From: Agromyces mediolanus
Lineage (GTDB): Bacteria > Actinomycetota > Actinomycetes > Actinomycetales > Microbacteriaceae
Direction: 5' to 3'
DNA: 64,000 bases
Assembly (NCBI RefSeq): GCF_023715325.1
Contig: NZ_JAMBNX010000001.1
Coordinates: 558,001 to 622,000 of the forward strand
Below the pieces are notes generated by a model that worked only from the letters and a program-made list of their open reading frames with translations, was not told the origin of the DNA and did no database searches. A program made the position numbers and the translations under genes. Below, piece by piece: positions 45,212-52,738 of this stretch; positions within the stretch are counted from its first letter, which is position 1, and each line of letters begins with the position of its first letter.

Positions 45212-45844
45212 TCAGGACCCGAGACGGACGATCTGCAGCAGGCCGTCGCCGACCGGCGAGATGGCGGTCGCGACGGCGGCGGATGCCTCGAGCTCCGAGA
45301 TCAGCGAGCGGAACGCGGTCGCCGTCTCGTCGCGCTTCGCCGGGTCGGCCACCCGGCCGCGCCAGAGCGCGTGCGCCACGACCACGCTGCCGCCGGCGCG
45401 CGCCAGCCGCAGCCCGTGCTCCACGTACTCGATCACGGATGCGGCGTCGGCATCGACGAAGACGAGGTCGTAGGAGCTCTCGTTCATGCGGGGGAGCACC
45501 TCGCCGGCGCGCCCGGTGATCAGCCGGATGCGGGCCGCCTGCACGCCGGCGTCGGCGAAGTGCTGACGCGCGTGCTGCTGATACTCGGTCTCGGTGTCGA
45601 TCGAGGTGAGCATGGCGCCGCGGGCGTGCCGCAGCATCCACAGTCCGGAGACGCCGACCCCGGTGCCGAGCTCGATGATCGACTCGGCGCGGCTGGCGGC
45701 GGCGAGCAGGGCGAGCTGCGCACCGACGGCCGGCGACACCGGCTCGATGCCGAGCTCGAGGGACTGCTGCCGGGCGCGTGCGATCGCGTCGCTCTCCACG
45801 ACGGCGTCGTCGGCGTACTTCCAGTTCAGGTCGTGTTCGGACAC
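45212..45844 (-). CDS. SAM-dependent O-methyltransferase (family 3)
   Basis: 210 residues. Catechol-O-methyltransferase-like fold: VESDAIARARQQSLELG, IIELGTGVGVSGLWMLRHA as SAM motif I, LTSIDTETEYQQHARQHFADAGV, ITGRAGEVLPRM and the metal-site block YDLVFVDADAASVIEYVEH. Similar to the mycobacterial protein in the same place (Rv1220c), whose substrate is unknown. GTG start after GGGAGACCGGAA. Convergent with the DUF3117 gene and divergent from tatB. Confidence 0.88.
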   Translation of the reverse strand: MSEHDLNWKYADDAVVESDAIARARQQSLELGIEPVSPAVGAQLALLAAASRAESIIELGTGVGVSGLWMLRHARGAMLTSIDTETEYQQHARQHFADAGVQAARIRLITGRAGEVLPRMNESSYDLVFVDADAASVIEYVEHGLRLARAGGSVVVAHALWRGRVADPAKRDETATAFRSLISELEASAAVATAISPVGDGLLQIVRLGS

Positions 45845-45918
45845 TTCCGGTCTCCCGCTCTCTCAACCCCCAAGGATAGGGGCGTCGGGCGGGTGCGCCC
45901 GCGCGCCTCGCCGCCGAC

Positions 45919-45924
45919 TATCCT
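45919..45924 (+). promoter_or_regulatory. -10 box of tatB
   Basis: TATCCT followed by six bases (GTATGG) and the GTG at 45931; no SD, so a leaderless transcript is likely. Confidence 0.55.
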
Positions 45925-45930
45925 GTATGG

Positions 45931-46323
45931 GTGTTCGGTCTGACGTTCGAGAAGCTCCTCATCATCGGGGTGATCGCCGTCTTCCTGCTCGGGCCGGAGC
46001 GGCTGCCGCACTATGCGGCGCAGCTCGGCCGACTCGTGCGCTCGCTCCGCGACCTCGCGAGCGGCGCGAAAGACCGTATGCGCGAGGAGATGGGCCCCGA
46101 CTTCGACGACGTCGACTGGAAGAAGCTCGACCCCCGCCAGTACGACCCGCGACGGATCATCCGCGAGGCGCTCTCCGATGTCGACCCGTTCGCCGAGGAG
46201 GCGCCGAAGCCGGTCGTCGCCCGCGCGGCCGTCAACGAGAACTCGGCGTACCTGCAGCGCAAGCGCAAGCGCGAAGCCCTCGGCGCCGATGAGCCGGCCC
46301 CGTTCGACTCCGAAGCGACCTGA
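45931..46323 (+). CDS. tatB: Sec-independent translocase subunit TatB
   Basis: 130 residues. The N-terminal membrane helix FGLTFEKLLIIGVIAVFLLGPERLPHYA with its FGxxxxK start and GPERLP hinge is diagnostic, followed by an amphipathic helix (QLGRLVRSLRDLASGAKDRMREEMG) and a charged tail. TatB receives twin-arginine precursors with TatC. Carboxylate Glu in the usual helix is replaced by K in FEKLL as in TatB from Gram-positives. Stands alone; tatA and tatC are not nearby. Confidence 0.92.
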   Translation: MFGLTFEKLLIIGVIAVFLLGPERLPHYAAQLGRLVRSLRDLASGAKDRMREEMGPDFDDVDWKKLDPRQYDPRRIIREALSDVDPFAEEAPKPVVARAAVNENSAYLQRKRKREALGADEPAPFDSEAT

Positions 46324-46350
46324 CGCGGCCCGTGCCGCGCCGGGCATCGG

Positions 46351-47901
46351 TCAGCGCCGGCGCACGGCCGCGAGCCCGCGGGCGAGCAGGAGCAGGAGCG
46401 GCGCCTGCTCGCGGTACTCGCGCGCCCACCGGGGAAGCTGCAGCAGGCCCGTCGTCGCCGACACCGTCACCGGCTCGACGAAGCGCAACAGCCCCTCGGG
46501 CCCGTTCCGCCGTCCGACGCCGGACTGCTTCTGCCCGCCCATCGGCGCATCGACCGAGGCGAAGGTCCCGCGGTAGCCCTCGTTGATGTTCACGCTGCCG
46601 GCCTCGAGTCGGTCGGCGATGCGCTGGCCGCGCGCCACCGAGCCGGTGAAGATCGCCGCGTTCAACCCGTAGTCGCTCGCATTGGCGGCCTGGACGGCCT
46701 CCTCCTCGCTGTCGACCAGGTAGAGCGAGGCGATGGCGCCGAAGGTCTCCTCGGCGTACACGTGCATGTCGGGCGTGACCCCGGTGATCACGGTCGGTGC
46801 GAAGAACCAGGGGCCGACCTCGGGGCGCGGGGCGCCGCCGACGAGCACGGTGGCGCCCTTCGCCACCGCGTCGTCGAGGTGCGCCGTGACGCGCTCGAGC
46901 TGCGCGGCGGAGGCCAGCGAGCCGAAGTCCGCGTCGAAGTCGAGCGCGGAGCCGAGCTTCGCGGCGCCGAGCTCGGCGACGAGCGCCTTCTGGAACGGTC
47001 CCGCGACGGCACGGTGCACGTAGATGCGCTCGATCGAGACGCACAGCTGGCCCATCGCCGAGAAGCAGGCGTGCGCGGCGCTCGCCGCGGCCTGTTCGGG
47101 GTCGACGTCGTCGAGCACGATGAGGGGATTCTTGCCGCCGAGCTCGAGCGAGGCGCCGACGAGGCGTCGCCCCGCCTTCTCGGCGATCTTGCGCCCGGTC
47201 GCGGTGGAGCCGGTGAAGCAGACGTAGTCGACCTCGTCGGTCAGTGCTTCGCCGACCTCGCCGGCGGGCCCCGCGACGACGGCCCAGAGCGCCTCGGGCA
47301 CACCGGCCTCGACGAAGGCGCGGCGCAGCGCGAGGATGGAGAGCGCGCCCTGGTCGTCGGCCTTCTGCACGACCGCGCAACCGGCGGCGAGGGCGGGGAC
47401 GACGTCCATCGCGGCGAGGCTCAGCGCGTAGTTCCACGGCGTGATGACGCCGACCACGCCCTTCGAGCGATAGCGCACGCGGGTCGTCGCGACGGTCGGG
47501 ATGCCGCTGCGCCGGCGCCGCCCGCGGAGCACCCGCCTGGCGGAGAGCGCGTTGTAACGGGTGACGGAGACCGCCTGGAAGATCTCCTCGAAGGCCTGCC
47601 CGCGGGTCTTGCCGCTCTCGAGCTGGATGAGGTCGAGCAGCAGCTCGCGCTGCTCCAGCAGGAGCTCGTGCGCGCGGAGCAGCACACGACGGCGGTGCGC
47701 GAACCCCGCGCGGGCCCAACTGAGTTGTGCGAGCCTCGCACGCGACACGGCGTCGCGCACGTCGTCGGCGCTCGACTGCGGCAGCTCGTGGAGGGTCTCA
47801 CCGGTCGAGGGGGTGGGCACGGGGCGGGTGACGGAGCCCGAGGCGACCACATCGTCGTCGAGGCTCGCGTACAGGGCGTCGGAGGCCGTCTGCGCTGGCA
47901 T
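46351..47901 (-). CDS. NAD(P)-dependent aldehyde dehydrogenase (succinic semialdehyde dehydrogenase-like)
   Basis: 516 residues from the ATG at 47901. Class 3 aldehyde dehydrogenase: VGVITPWNYALSLAAMDVVPALAAGCAVVQK, FTGSTATGRKIAEKAGRRLVGASLELGGKNP with the catalytic glutamate, ACFSAMGQLCVSIERIYVH with the nucleophilic cysteine (about residue 285), and the C-terminal EETFGAIASLYLVD. Closest in style to GabD2-type enzymes. It sits back-to-back with a transporter-decarboxylase pair, which could feed aldehydes to it. TAGACT lies six bases upstream of its ATG. Confidence 0.88.
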   Translation of the reverse strand: MPAQTASDALYASLDDDVVASGSVTRPVPTPSTGETLHELPQSSADDVRDAVSRARLAQLSWARAGFAHRRRVLLRAHELLLEQRELLLDLIQLESGKTRGQAFEEIFQAVSVTRYNALSARRVLRGRRRRSGIPTVATTRVRYRSKGVVGVITPWNYALSLAAMDVVPALAAGCAVVQKADDQGALSILALRRAFVEAGVPEALWAVVAGPAGEVGEALTDEVDYVCFTGSTATGRKIAEKAGRRLVGASLELGGKNPLIVLDDVDPEQAAASAAHACFSAMGQLCVSIERIYVHRAVAGPFQKALVAELGAAKLGSALDFDADFGSLASAAQLERVTAHLDDAVAKGATVLVGGAPRPEVGPWFFAPTVITGVTPDMHVYAEETFGAIASLYLVDSEEEAVQAANASDYGLNAAIFTGSVARGQRIADRLEAGSVNINEGYRGTFASVDAPMGGQKQSGVGRRNGPEGLLRFVEPVTVSATTGLLQLPRWAREYREQAPLLLLLARGLAAVRRR

Positions 47902-47907
47902 GCGCAC

Positions 47908-47913
47908 AGTCTA
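47908..47913 (-). promoter_or_regulatory. -10 box of the aldehyde dehydrogenase gene
   Basis: TAGACT on the minus strand, six bases (GTGCGC) before the ATG at 47901. It is only 32 bases from the opposing MFS -10 box, so the two promoters nearly touch. Confidence 0.55.
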
Positions 47914-47945
47914 GGTCAACTGTCCCACTTCGGGCCGGGATGCCC

Positions 47946-47951
47946 TATGCT
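47946..47951 (+). promoter_or_regulatory. -10 box of the GPH transporter gene
   Basis: TATGCT followed by six bases (GCCTCC) and the ATG at 47958; no SD sequence. Confidence 0.55.
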
Positions 47952-47957
47952 GCCTCC

Positions 47958-49364
47958 ATGCCCGCACCGGAGCGAACGCTGTCGCGCGGTGTCGTCACCC
48001 GCTACGCGATCGGTTCGATCGGCACCGGCGGCTTCGCGACGCTGCCCGGACTCGTGCTCATCTACTACCTGACCGACACGCTCGGCGTGGCCGCGCTCGC
48101 GGCCGGAGCCGTCGTCACCGCGGCCAAGGTGTGGGACGTCGTCATCGACCCGTGGATCGGCGGGCGCAGCGACCGAGCCCTCGCCACGAGCGGCAGCCGA
48201 CGACGCGGGATGCTCGTCGGCGCGATCGGGCTGCCGATCGGCTTCGCGCTGACCTTCGCGGTCGTGCCAGGGCTCAGCCCCGCGGCATCCGGCGTCTGGG
48301 TGTTCCTCGCGTTCCTCGCGACCGCGACCTTCTTCAGCCTCTTCCAGGTTCCGTACATCGCCCTGCCCGCGGAACTCACCCGCGGCTACGACGAACGCAC
48401 GAGGCTCCTGACCTGGCGCGTCGTCGTACTGACCATCGCGATCCTGCTCTTCGGCGCGGGCGGCCCAGAGCTGCGCGGCGCGTTCGACGACGAGCACCTC
48501 GGCTACCTCGTGATGGCGGTGGTCGCCGGCCTCGCGATCGGTGCAGGCATGCTCGTGGCGACGACGATCGCGCCGCGCCGCGGCCCCGTCGTGGAGCGTC
48601 CGCCCGCCGGGCCCGGCGCGGTCACGTCGCCCGGCGCGCTCGCCGGCTACCGCGAGGGCATCGCCGCCCTCCGGCGCAGCGCGCCGTTCCGTGCGCTGCT
48701 CACCGCGTTCGTGCTGCAGGGGCTGGCGACCGGACTGATGCTCGCCGGCGCCCAGTTCGTCGCCACCTGGGTGCTGCACGACGAACAGGCGGTCACGCTG
48801 CTCTTCGTCTCCCTCATCGCGCCCGCCGTGCTCGTCACTCCGCTCTGGCAGCTCGTCGCGAGGCGCATCGGCAAGGAGCGCGGCTTCGCCGCCTCGAGCG
48901 TGCTGTTCTCGCTCGCCGCGCTCAGCATGGTGGCGCTGGTCTGGGCGCCGGGGCCGTGGGTGTACGCGCCCGTCGCGCTCGCCGGCGCCGCGTACGCCGG
49001 CATGCAGTCGTTGCCCATGGCGATGCTGCCGGACGTCATCTCGCACGACGCCCGCCGCAGCGGACTCGACCGCGCCGGCAGCTTCGGCGGCGTGTGGACC
49101 GCCGGCGAGACCGCGGGCATGGCGCTCGGCGCGACCGTGCTCACGATCGTGCTCGCGCTCACCGGCTACCTGGAATCCACCGCCGGCGTCACCGTCGAGC
49201 AGCCGGACTCCGCCGTCACCGGCATCGCGATCGCCTTCAGCGCCGTGCCCGCACTGCTCGTGGCCGCGAGCCTCCTCGCGCTGCGCGGCTACCGGTTGCG
49301 CCGCGACGACATCGACGGCGACACCGGCGCTGCGCTCGCCGGTGAAGAGAGGACCACCGCATGA
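47958..49364 (+). CDS. GPH-family (MFS_2, MelB-like) transporter
   Basis: 468 residues, twelve predicted helices. The cation-binding region TLGVAALAAGAVVTAAKVWDVVIDPWIGGRSDRA matches the WDxxxDPxxGxxSD motif of glycoside-pentoside-hexuronide symporters; FLATATFFSLFQVPYIALPAELT and GYDERTRLLTWR follow. These couple a sugar or other organic solute to H+ or Na+. Its stop overlaps the decarboxylase ATG (ATGA), so it probably imports the substrate, or exports the product, of that enzyme. Confidence 0.88.
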   Translation: MPAPERTLSRGVVTRYAIGSIGTGGFATLPGLVLIYYLTDTLGVAALAAGAVVTAAKVWDVVIDPWIGGRSDRALATSGSRRRGMLVGAIGLPIGFALTFAVVPGLSPAASGVWVFLAFLATATFFSLFQVPYIALPAELTRGYDERTRLLTWRVVVLTIAILLFGAGGPELRGAFDDEHLGYLVMAVVAGLAIGAGMLVATTIAPRRGPVVERPPAGPGAVTSPGALAGYREGIAALRRSAPFRALLTAFVLQGLATGLMLAGAQFVATWVLHDEQAVTLLFVSLIAPAVLVTPLWQLVARRIGKERGFAASSVLFSLAALSMVALVWAPGPWVYAPVALAGAAYAGMQSLPMAMLPDVISHDARRSGLDRAGSFGGVWTAGETAGMALGATVLTIVLALTGYLESTAGVTVEQPDSAVTGIAIAFSAVPALLVAASLLALRGYRLRRDDIDGDTGAALAGEERTTA

Positions 49365-50893
49365 GCTTCCAGCAGGACCCCGCCGAGGTGCTCGCGCGCC
49401 TCGCCGCCCTCCGAGCCGCCGACGCGCCGACACACGGCGGTCGAGTGCTCTCCTACGTGTACGACTCGGGGCGCGCCGAACTCGACGAGCTCGCCGCCGG
49501 CGCGGCGCGGCTCGTTCAACCGGTGAACGGCCTGGACCCCACCACGTTCACCTCCGTGGCGGTGATGGAGGGGGAGCTCGTCGGGTTCGCCCGCGCGGCG
49601 TTCCACGGCGACGAGGACGTCGTCGGCTCGGCCACCTCCGGCGGCACCGAGAGCTGCCTGCTCGCCGTGAAGACCGCGCGCGACATCTGGCGGGCGGCGG
49701 GTGGGGAGGGCCGTCCCCGGCTCGTCGCGCCGTCCACGGTGCACGCCGCCTTCCACAAGGCGGCCGAACTCTTCGACCTCGCGCTCGACCTCGTGCCCGT
49801 GAGCGCATACGACGGCCGGCCCGACCCCGCGGCCTTCGGCGACCGGCTCGGGCCGGATGCGGCTCTCGCGGTCGTCAGCGCGCCCTCCTACCCGTTCGCG
49901 TCGCTCGACCCCGTGGCCGAGATCGCCGCGCTGGCCGAGGCCGCCGGGGTGGCGCTGCACGTCGACGCCTGCATCGGCGGCTTCGCCCTCGCGTTCTGGC
50001 CCGAGCCGCTGCCGGACTGGGACTTCCGAGTCCCCGGCGTGACGAGCCTCTCCGCCGATCTGCACAAGTACGGCTACGCGCCGAAGGGCGTCTCGGTGCT
50101 CCTGACCCGCGGCCGCGACCGGCAGCGCCCCCAGTACTTCGCCACGACGGGATGGCCCGGCTACCCGGTCGTGAACCCGACGCTCGCCGGCTCGAAGCCC
50201 GCCGGGCCGCTCGCCGCGGCCTGGGCGATCACGCAGTCGCTCGGCCCCGACGGCATGGCCGAGCTCACTGCCGAGGCTGCGCGCGCGACGGCGGCGATCA
50301 TCGCGGCCGTGCAGGAGATCGACGGGTTGCGCATCGTCGGCGACCCGGTCGGACCGCTGCTCGCCGTCGAATCGGACGTCGACGTCGCGCCCGAGTCACG
50401 CGTCGACCCGCACCGCTGGGGGGACGCCGCCCTCGCCGCGGGGTGGCAGCTGCAGCTGCAGCCGGGATTCGCCCAGCCCGGGGGAGCGGCGCTGCCACGC
50501 ACCACACACCTCACCGTCACCCCCGTGACCGAGCGCGTCCTCCCCGAACTGCTCCCCGCGCTCGCCGAAGCGGCGGACGCGGTGCGCGGACTTCCGCCCA
50601 TCGACGGCGCCGAGGTCCTGGGGGAACTGCTCGCCGCTCGCCCCGAGCTCGCCGGGTCGCTGCTGCCGAGTGCCGACGGCGGTGCCGGTGCCGACGGTGC
50701 CGGGCGGCTCGAACTCGGCTCGGACCAGGCCGCCGGTCTGCTCGGCTCACTGGGGCTGCTCGGCGGCGAGGAGCCGCTCGCGACGCGGCTCGCGCCGGTG
50801 CTCGCCCTCGTCGAGGTGCTGCCGCGCCCGCTCACGGAGCGGCTGCTCGTCGAGCTCATCGCTCGCGCGGTGGAGCCGCCCCAGCCGTCCTGA
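49361..50893 (+). CDS. PLP-dependent decarboxylase/lyase of the sphingosine-phosphate-lyase type
   Basis: 510 residues. Group II decarboxylase fold with ATSGGTESCLLAVKTARDIWR, LVAPSTVHAAFHKAAELFDL, VALHVDACIGGFALAF and the PLP lysine in SADLHKYGYAPKGVSVLL; the SADxHKYGxAPKG block is that of sphingosine-1-phosphate lyase and related tyrosine/glutamate decarboxylase-like enzymes. The last ~110 residues (LPPIDGAEVLGELLAARPELAG onward) are an extra Ala/Gly/Leu-rich helical extension. Substrate unknown: a phospho-sphingoid base is unlikely in this group, an amino acid more so. Confidence 0.85.
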   Translation: MSFQQDPAEVLARLAALRAADAPTHGGRVLSYVYDSGRAELDELAAGAARLVQPVNGLDPTTFTSVAVMEGELVGFARAAFHGDEDVVGSATSGGTESCLLAVKTARDIWRAAGGEGRPRLVAPSTVHAAFHKAAELFDLALDLVPVSAYDGRPDPAAFGDRLGPDAALAVVSAPSYPFASLDPVAEIAALAEAAGVALHVDACIGGFALAFWPEPLPDWDFRVPGVTSLSADLHKYGYAPKGVSVLLTRGRDRQRPQYFATTGWPGYPVVNPTLAGSKPAGPLAAAWAITQSLGPDGMAELTAEAARATAAIIAAVQEIDGLRIVGDPVGPLLAVESDVDVAPESRVDPHRWGDAALAAGWQLQLQPGFAQPGGAALPRTTHLTVTPVTERVLPELLPALAEAADAVRGLPPIDGAEVLGELLAARPELAGSLLPSADGGAGADGAGRLELGSDQAAGLLGSLGLLGGEEPLATRLAPVLALVEVLPRPLTERLLVELIARAVEPPQPS

Positions 50894-50904
50894 CCCCCGC
50901 TTCT

Positions 50905-50984
50905 CGAGTTGCCCGACTTTCATGAAAGTCGGGCAAGTCGGAACTTCTCGAGTTGCCCGACTTTCATGAAAGTCGGGCAAGTCG
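50905..50984. repeat. Two palindromic elements between convergent genes (44-bp period)
   Basis: Perfect 28-base palindromes at 50909-50936 and 50953-50980, identical in core to the nadB copies and flanked by the same GAG...GTCG ends, in the same direction. Spacing is 44 bases. They lie 15 bases after the decarboxylase stop and end 17 bases before the mrp stop, so here they could act as terminators in both directions. Confidence 0.95.
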
Positions 50985-50997
50985 GGGTTGGAGTGGG

Positions 50998-52233
50998 TCA
51001 GCGGAGCGAGACGTCGAGGCGCCGCCCGGCGAGATTCCTCGGGCGCGAGGCGAGCTCACCGGCCAGCTGTTCGATGGCGCGCGCGGCCGGGTCGTCCGGC
51101 GCGGCGTGCACGACCGGGTCGCCGGCGTCCCCGCCCTCGCGGAGCGCCACCGAGAGCGGCACGCTCGCGAGCAACGGCACCGGCGCGTCCTGGCCCTCCG
51201 AGAGCCGTCGGGCGACCTCGGCGCCGCCGCCAGAGCCGAACAGTTCCAGCACCGTGCCGTCCGGTCCGGCGAGACCCGCCATGTTCTCCACGACGCCGAT
51301 GAGGCGCTGACCGGTCTGGCGAGCGACGACGCCCGACCGCTCGGCGACGTCTGCGGCGGCCGGCTGCGGGGTCGTCACCACGACGACCTCGGCGTTCGGC
51401 AGCAGCTGGCCGAGCGAGATGGCGATGTCGCCGGTGCCCGGCGGCAGATCGACGAGGAGCACGTCGAGGTCCCCGAAGTACACGTCCGTGAGGAACTGCG
51501 AGAGCGTGCGGTGCAGCATCGGGCCGCGCCAGGCCACGGCGACCGAGGAGGCGCGCTGGCCGGGCTCGGTCGGCTCGATGAACATGCCGATCGAGATCGT
51601 CTTCACGCCGTGCGCCACCGGGGGGAGGATCATCTCGTCGACCCGCGTCGGCTTCGTCGGCGTGCCCTCGGCGTCGACGAGGCCGAGGAGGGCGGGGATC
51701 GAGAAGCCGTGCACGTCGGCGTCGACGAGGCCGACGGCGAGCCCGCGGGCGGCGAGCGCGACCGCGAGGTTCGCAGTGATGGTCGACTTGCCGACACCGC
51801 CCTTGCCGCTCGTGATCGCAATCACTCGGGTGAGGGTGCCCGGACCGAACGGGTTGCCGCGCGGACGGCCGGCACGCAGCCGCTCGGTGAGGGCGTTGCG
51901 CTGGGCGGGGGTCATCACCGTGAGCTCCACGTCGGCGTTGCCCGCTCCGGCCACGGACTCGGCCGCCGTCCGGACGTCGCGCTCGATGCGGTCGGAGGCG
52001 GGGCAGCCGACGATTGTGAGCCGGACGACGACGCGAACCCGCCCGGACTCGTCGGCCGTCACGGACTCGATCATGTCGAGCTCGGGGAGCGGTCGGCGGA
52101 TCTCCGGATCGGTCACGCCGCCGAGAGCCGCGGTGACCCGACGCTCGAGCTCGGCGGGGGCCATCCGTCCACCCTCGGCGCCACCCGCTCGGGCGCCGAC
52201 CGGGGGATCGGACACGTCGTCAGGATGCGGCAT
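50998..52233 (-). CDS. mrp: Mrp/ApbC-type iron-sulfur cluster carrier P-loop ATPase
   Basis: 411 residues. An N-terminal MIP18/DUF59-like domain (ELERRVTAALGGVTDPEIRRPLPELDMI, VGCPASDRIERDV), then a deviant Walker A in AITSGKGGVGKSTITANLAVAL, switch region LVDADVHGFSIPALLG, VLLVDLPPGTGDIAISLGQL. Carries and inserts Fe-S clusters. The CxxC cluster pair found in many Mrp proteins is missing (the segment reads VVENMAGLAGPDGTVLELFGSGGG), as in mycobacterial Mrp. Its start overlaps the DUF1003 gene by 14 bases. Confidence 0.92.
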   Translation of the reverse strand: MPHPDDVSDPPVGARAGGAEGGRMAPAELERRVTAALGGVTDPEIRRPLPELDMIESVTADESGRVRVVVRLTIVGCPASDRIERDVRTAAESVAGAGNADVELTVMTPAQRNALTERLRAGRPRGNPFGPGTLTRVIAITSGKGGVGKSTITANLAVALAARGLAVGLVDADVHGFSIPALLGLVDAEGTPTKPTRVDEMILPPVAHGVKTISIGMFIEPTEPGQRASSVAVAWRGPMLHRTLSQFLTDVYFGDLDVLLVDLPPGTGDIAISLGQLLPNAEVVVVTTPQPAAADVAERSGVVARQTGQRLIGVVENMAGLAGPDGTVLELFGSGGGAEVARRLSEGQDAPVPLLASVPLSVALREGGDAGDPVVHAAPDDPAARAIEQLAGELASRPRNLAGRRLDVSLR

Positions 52234-52738
52234 GCTCCGCCTCCTCTTCGTCGCGCCGGTCGAGCTCGTCGAGGATCTGCCGCAGTTCCTGGCGGATGAA
52301 CTCCTTCGACGCGAGCTCCTTCACCGCGAGTCGAAGCGCGACGACCTCGCGTGCGAGGTACTCGGTGTCGGCGAGGTTGCGCTCGGCGCGCTGGCGGTCC
52401 TGCTGGATCTGCACTCGGTCGCGGTCGTCCTGACGGTTCTGCGCGAGGAGGATCAGCGGGGCCGCGTAGCTCGCCTGGAGCGACAGGATGAGCGTCAGCA
52501 CGGTGAAGCCGAACGCCTGCGAGTCGAAGCGCCAGTCCTCGGGAGCGTAGCTGTTCCACATGAGCCAGGCGACGCAGAACACCGTCAGGCCGAGCAGGAA
52601 CCACGGGGTGCCCATCGCGCGCGCCACCCACTCGGTGAAGCGCCCGAAGCGGTCGCGGTCGCCCGACAGCCGGAAGGGCGACGATCGCAGCATGCCCTTC
52701 GGGGTCTCGAATCGCCGGTCGTCGTCAGCGCGTGCCAT
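52220..52738 (-). CDS. DUF1003 membrane protein
   Basis: 172 residues. Two helices, GTPWFLLGLTVFCVAWLMWN and FGFTVLTLILSLQASYAAPLILLAQNRQDDRDR; the latter is the DUF1003 signature, followed by a long charged coiled-coil-like helix (QIQQDRQRAERNLADTEYLAREVVALRLAVKEL). Function unknown. It overlaps both the CBS gene upstream and mrp downstream by 14 bases each, forming a three-gene minus-strand operon. Confidence 0.92.
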   Translation of the reverse strand: MARADDDRRFETPKGMLRSSPFRLSGDRDRFGRFTEWVARAMGTPWFLLGLTVFCVAWLMWNSYAPEDWRFDSQAFGFTVLTLILSLQASYAAPLILLAQNRQDDRDRVQIQQDRQRAERNLADTEYLAREVVALRLAVKELASKEFIRQELRQILDELDRRDEEEAEHAAS

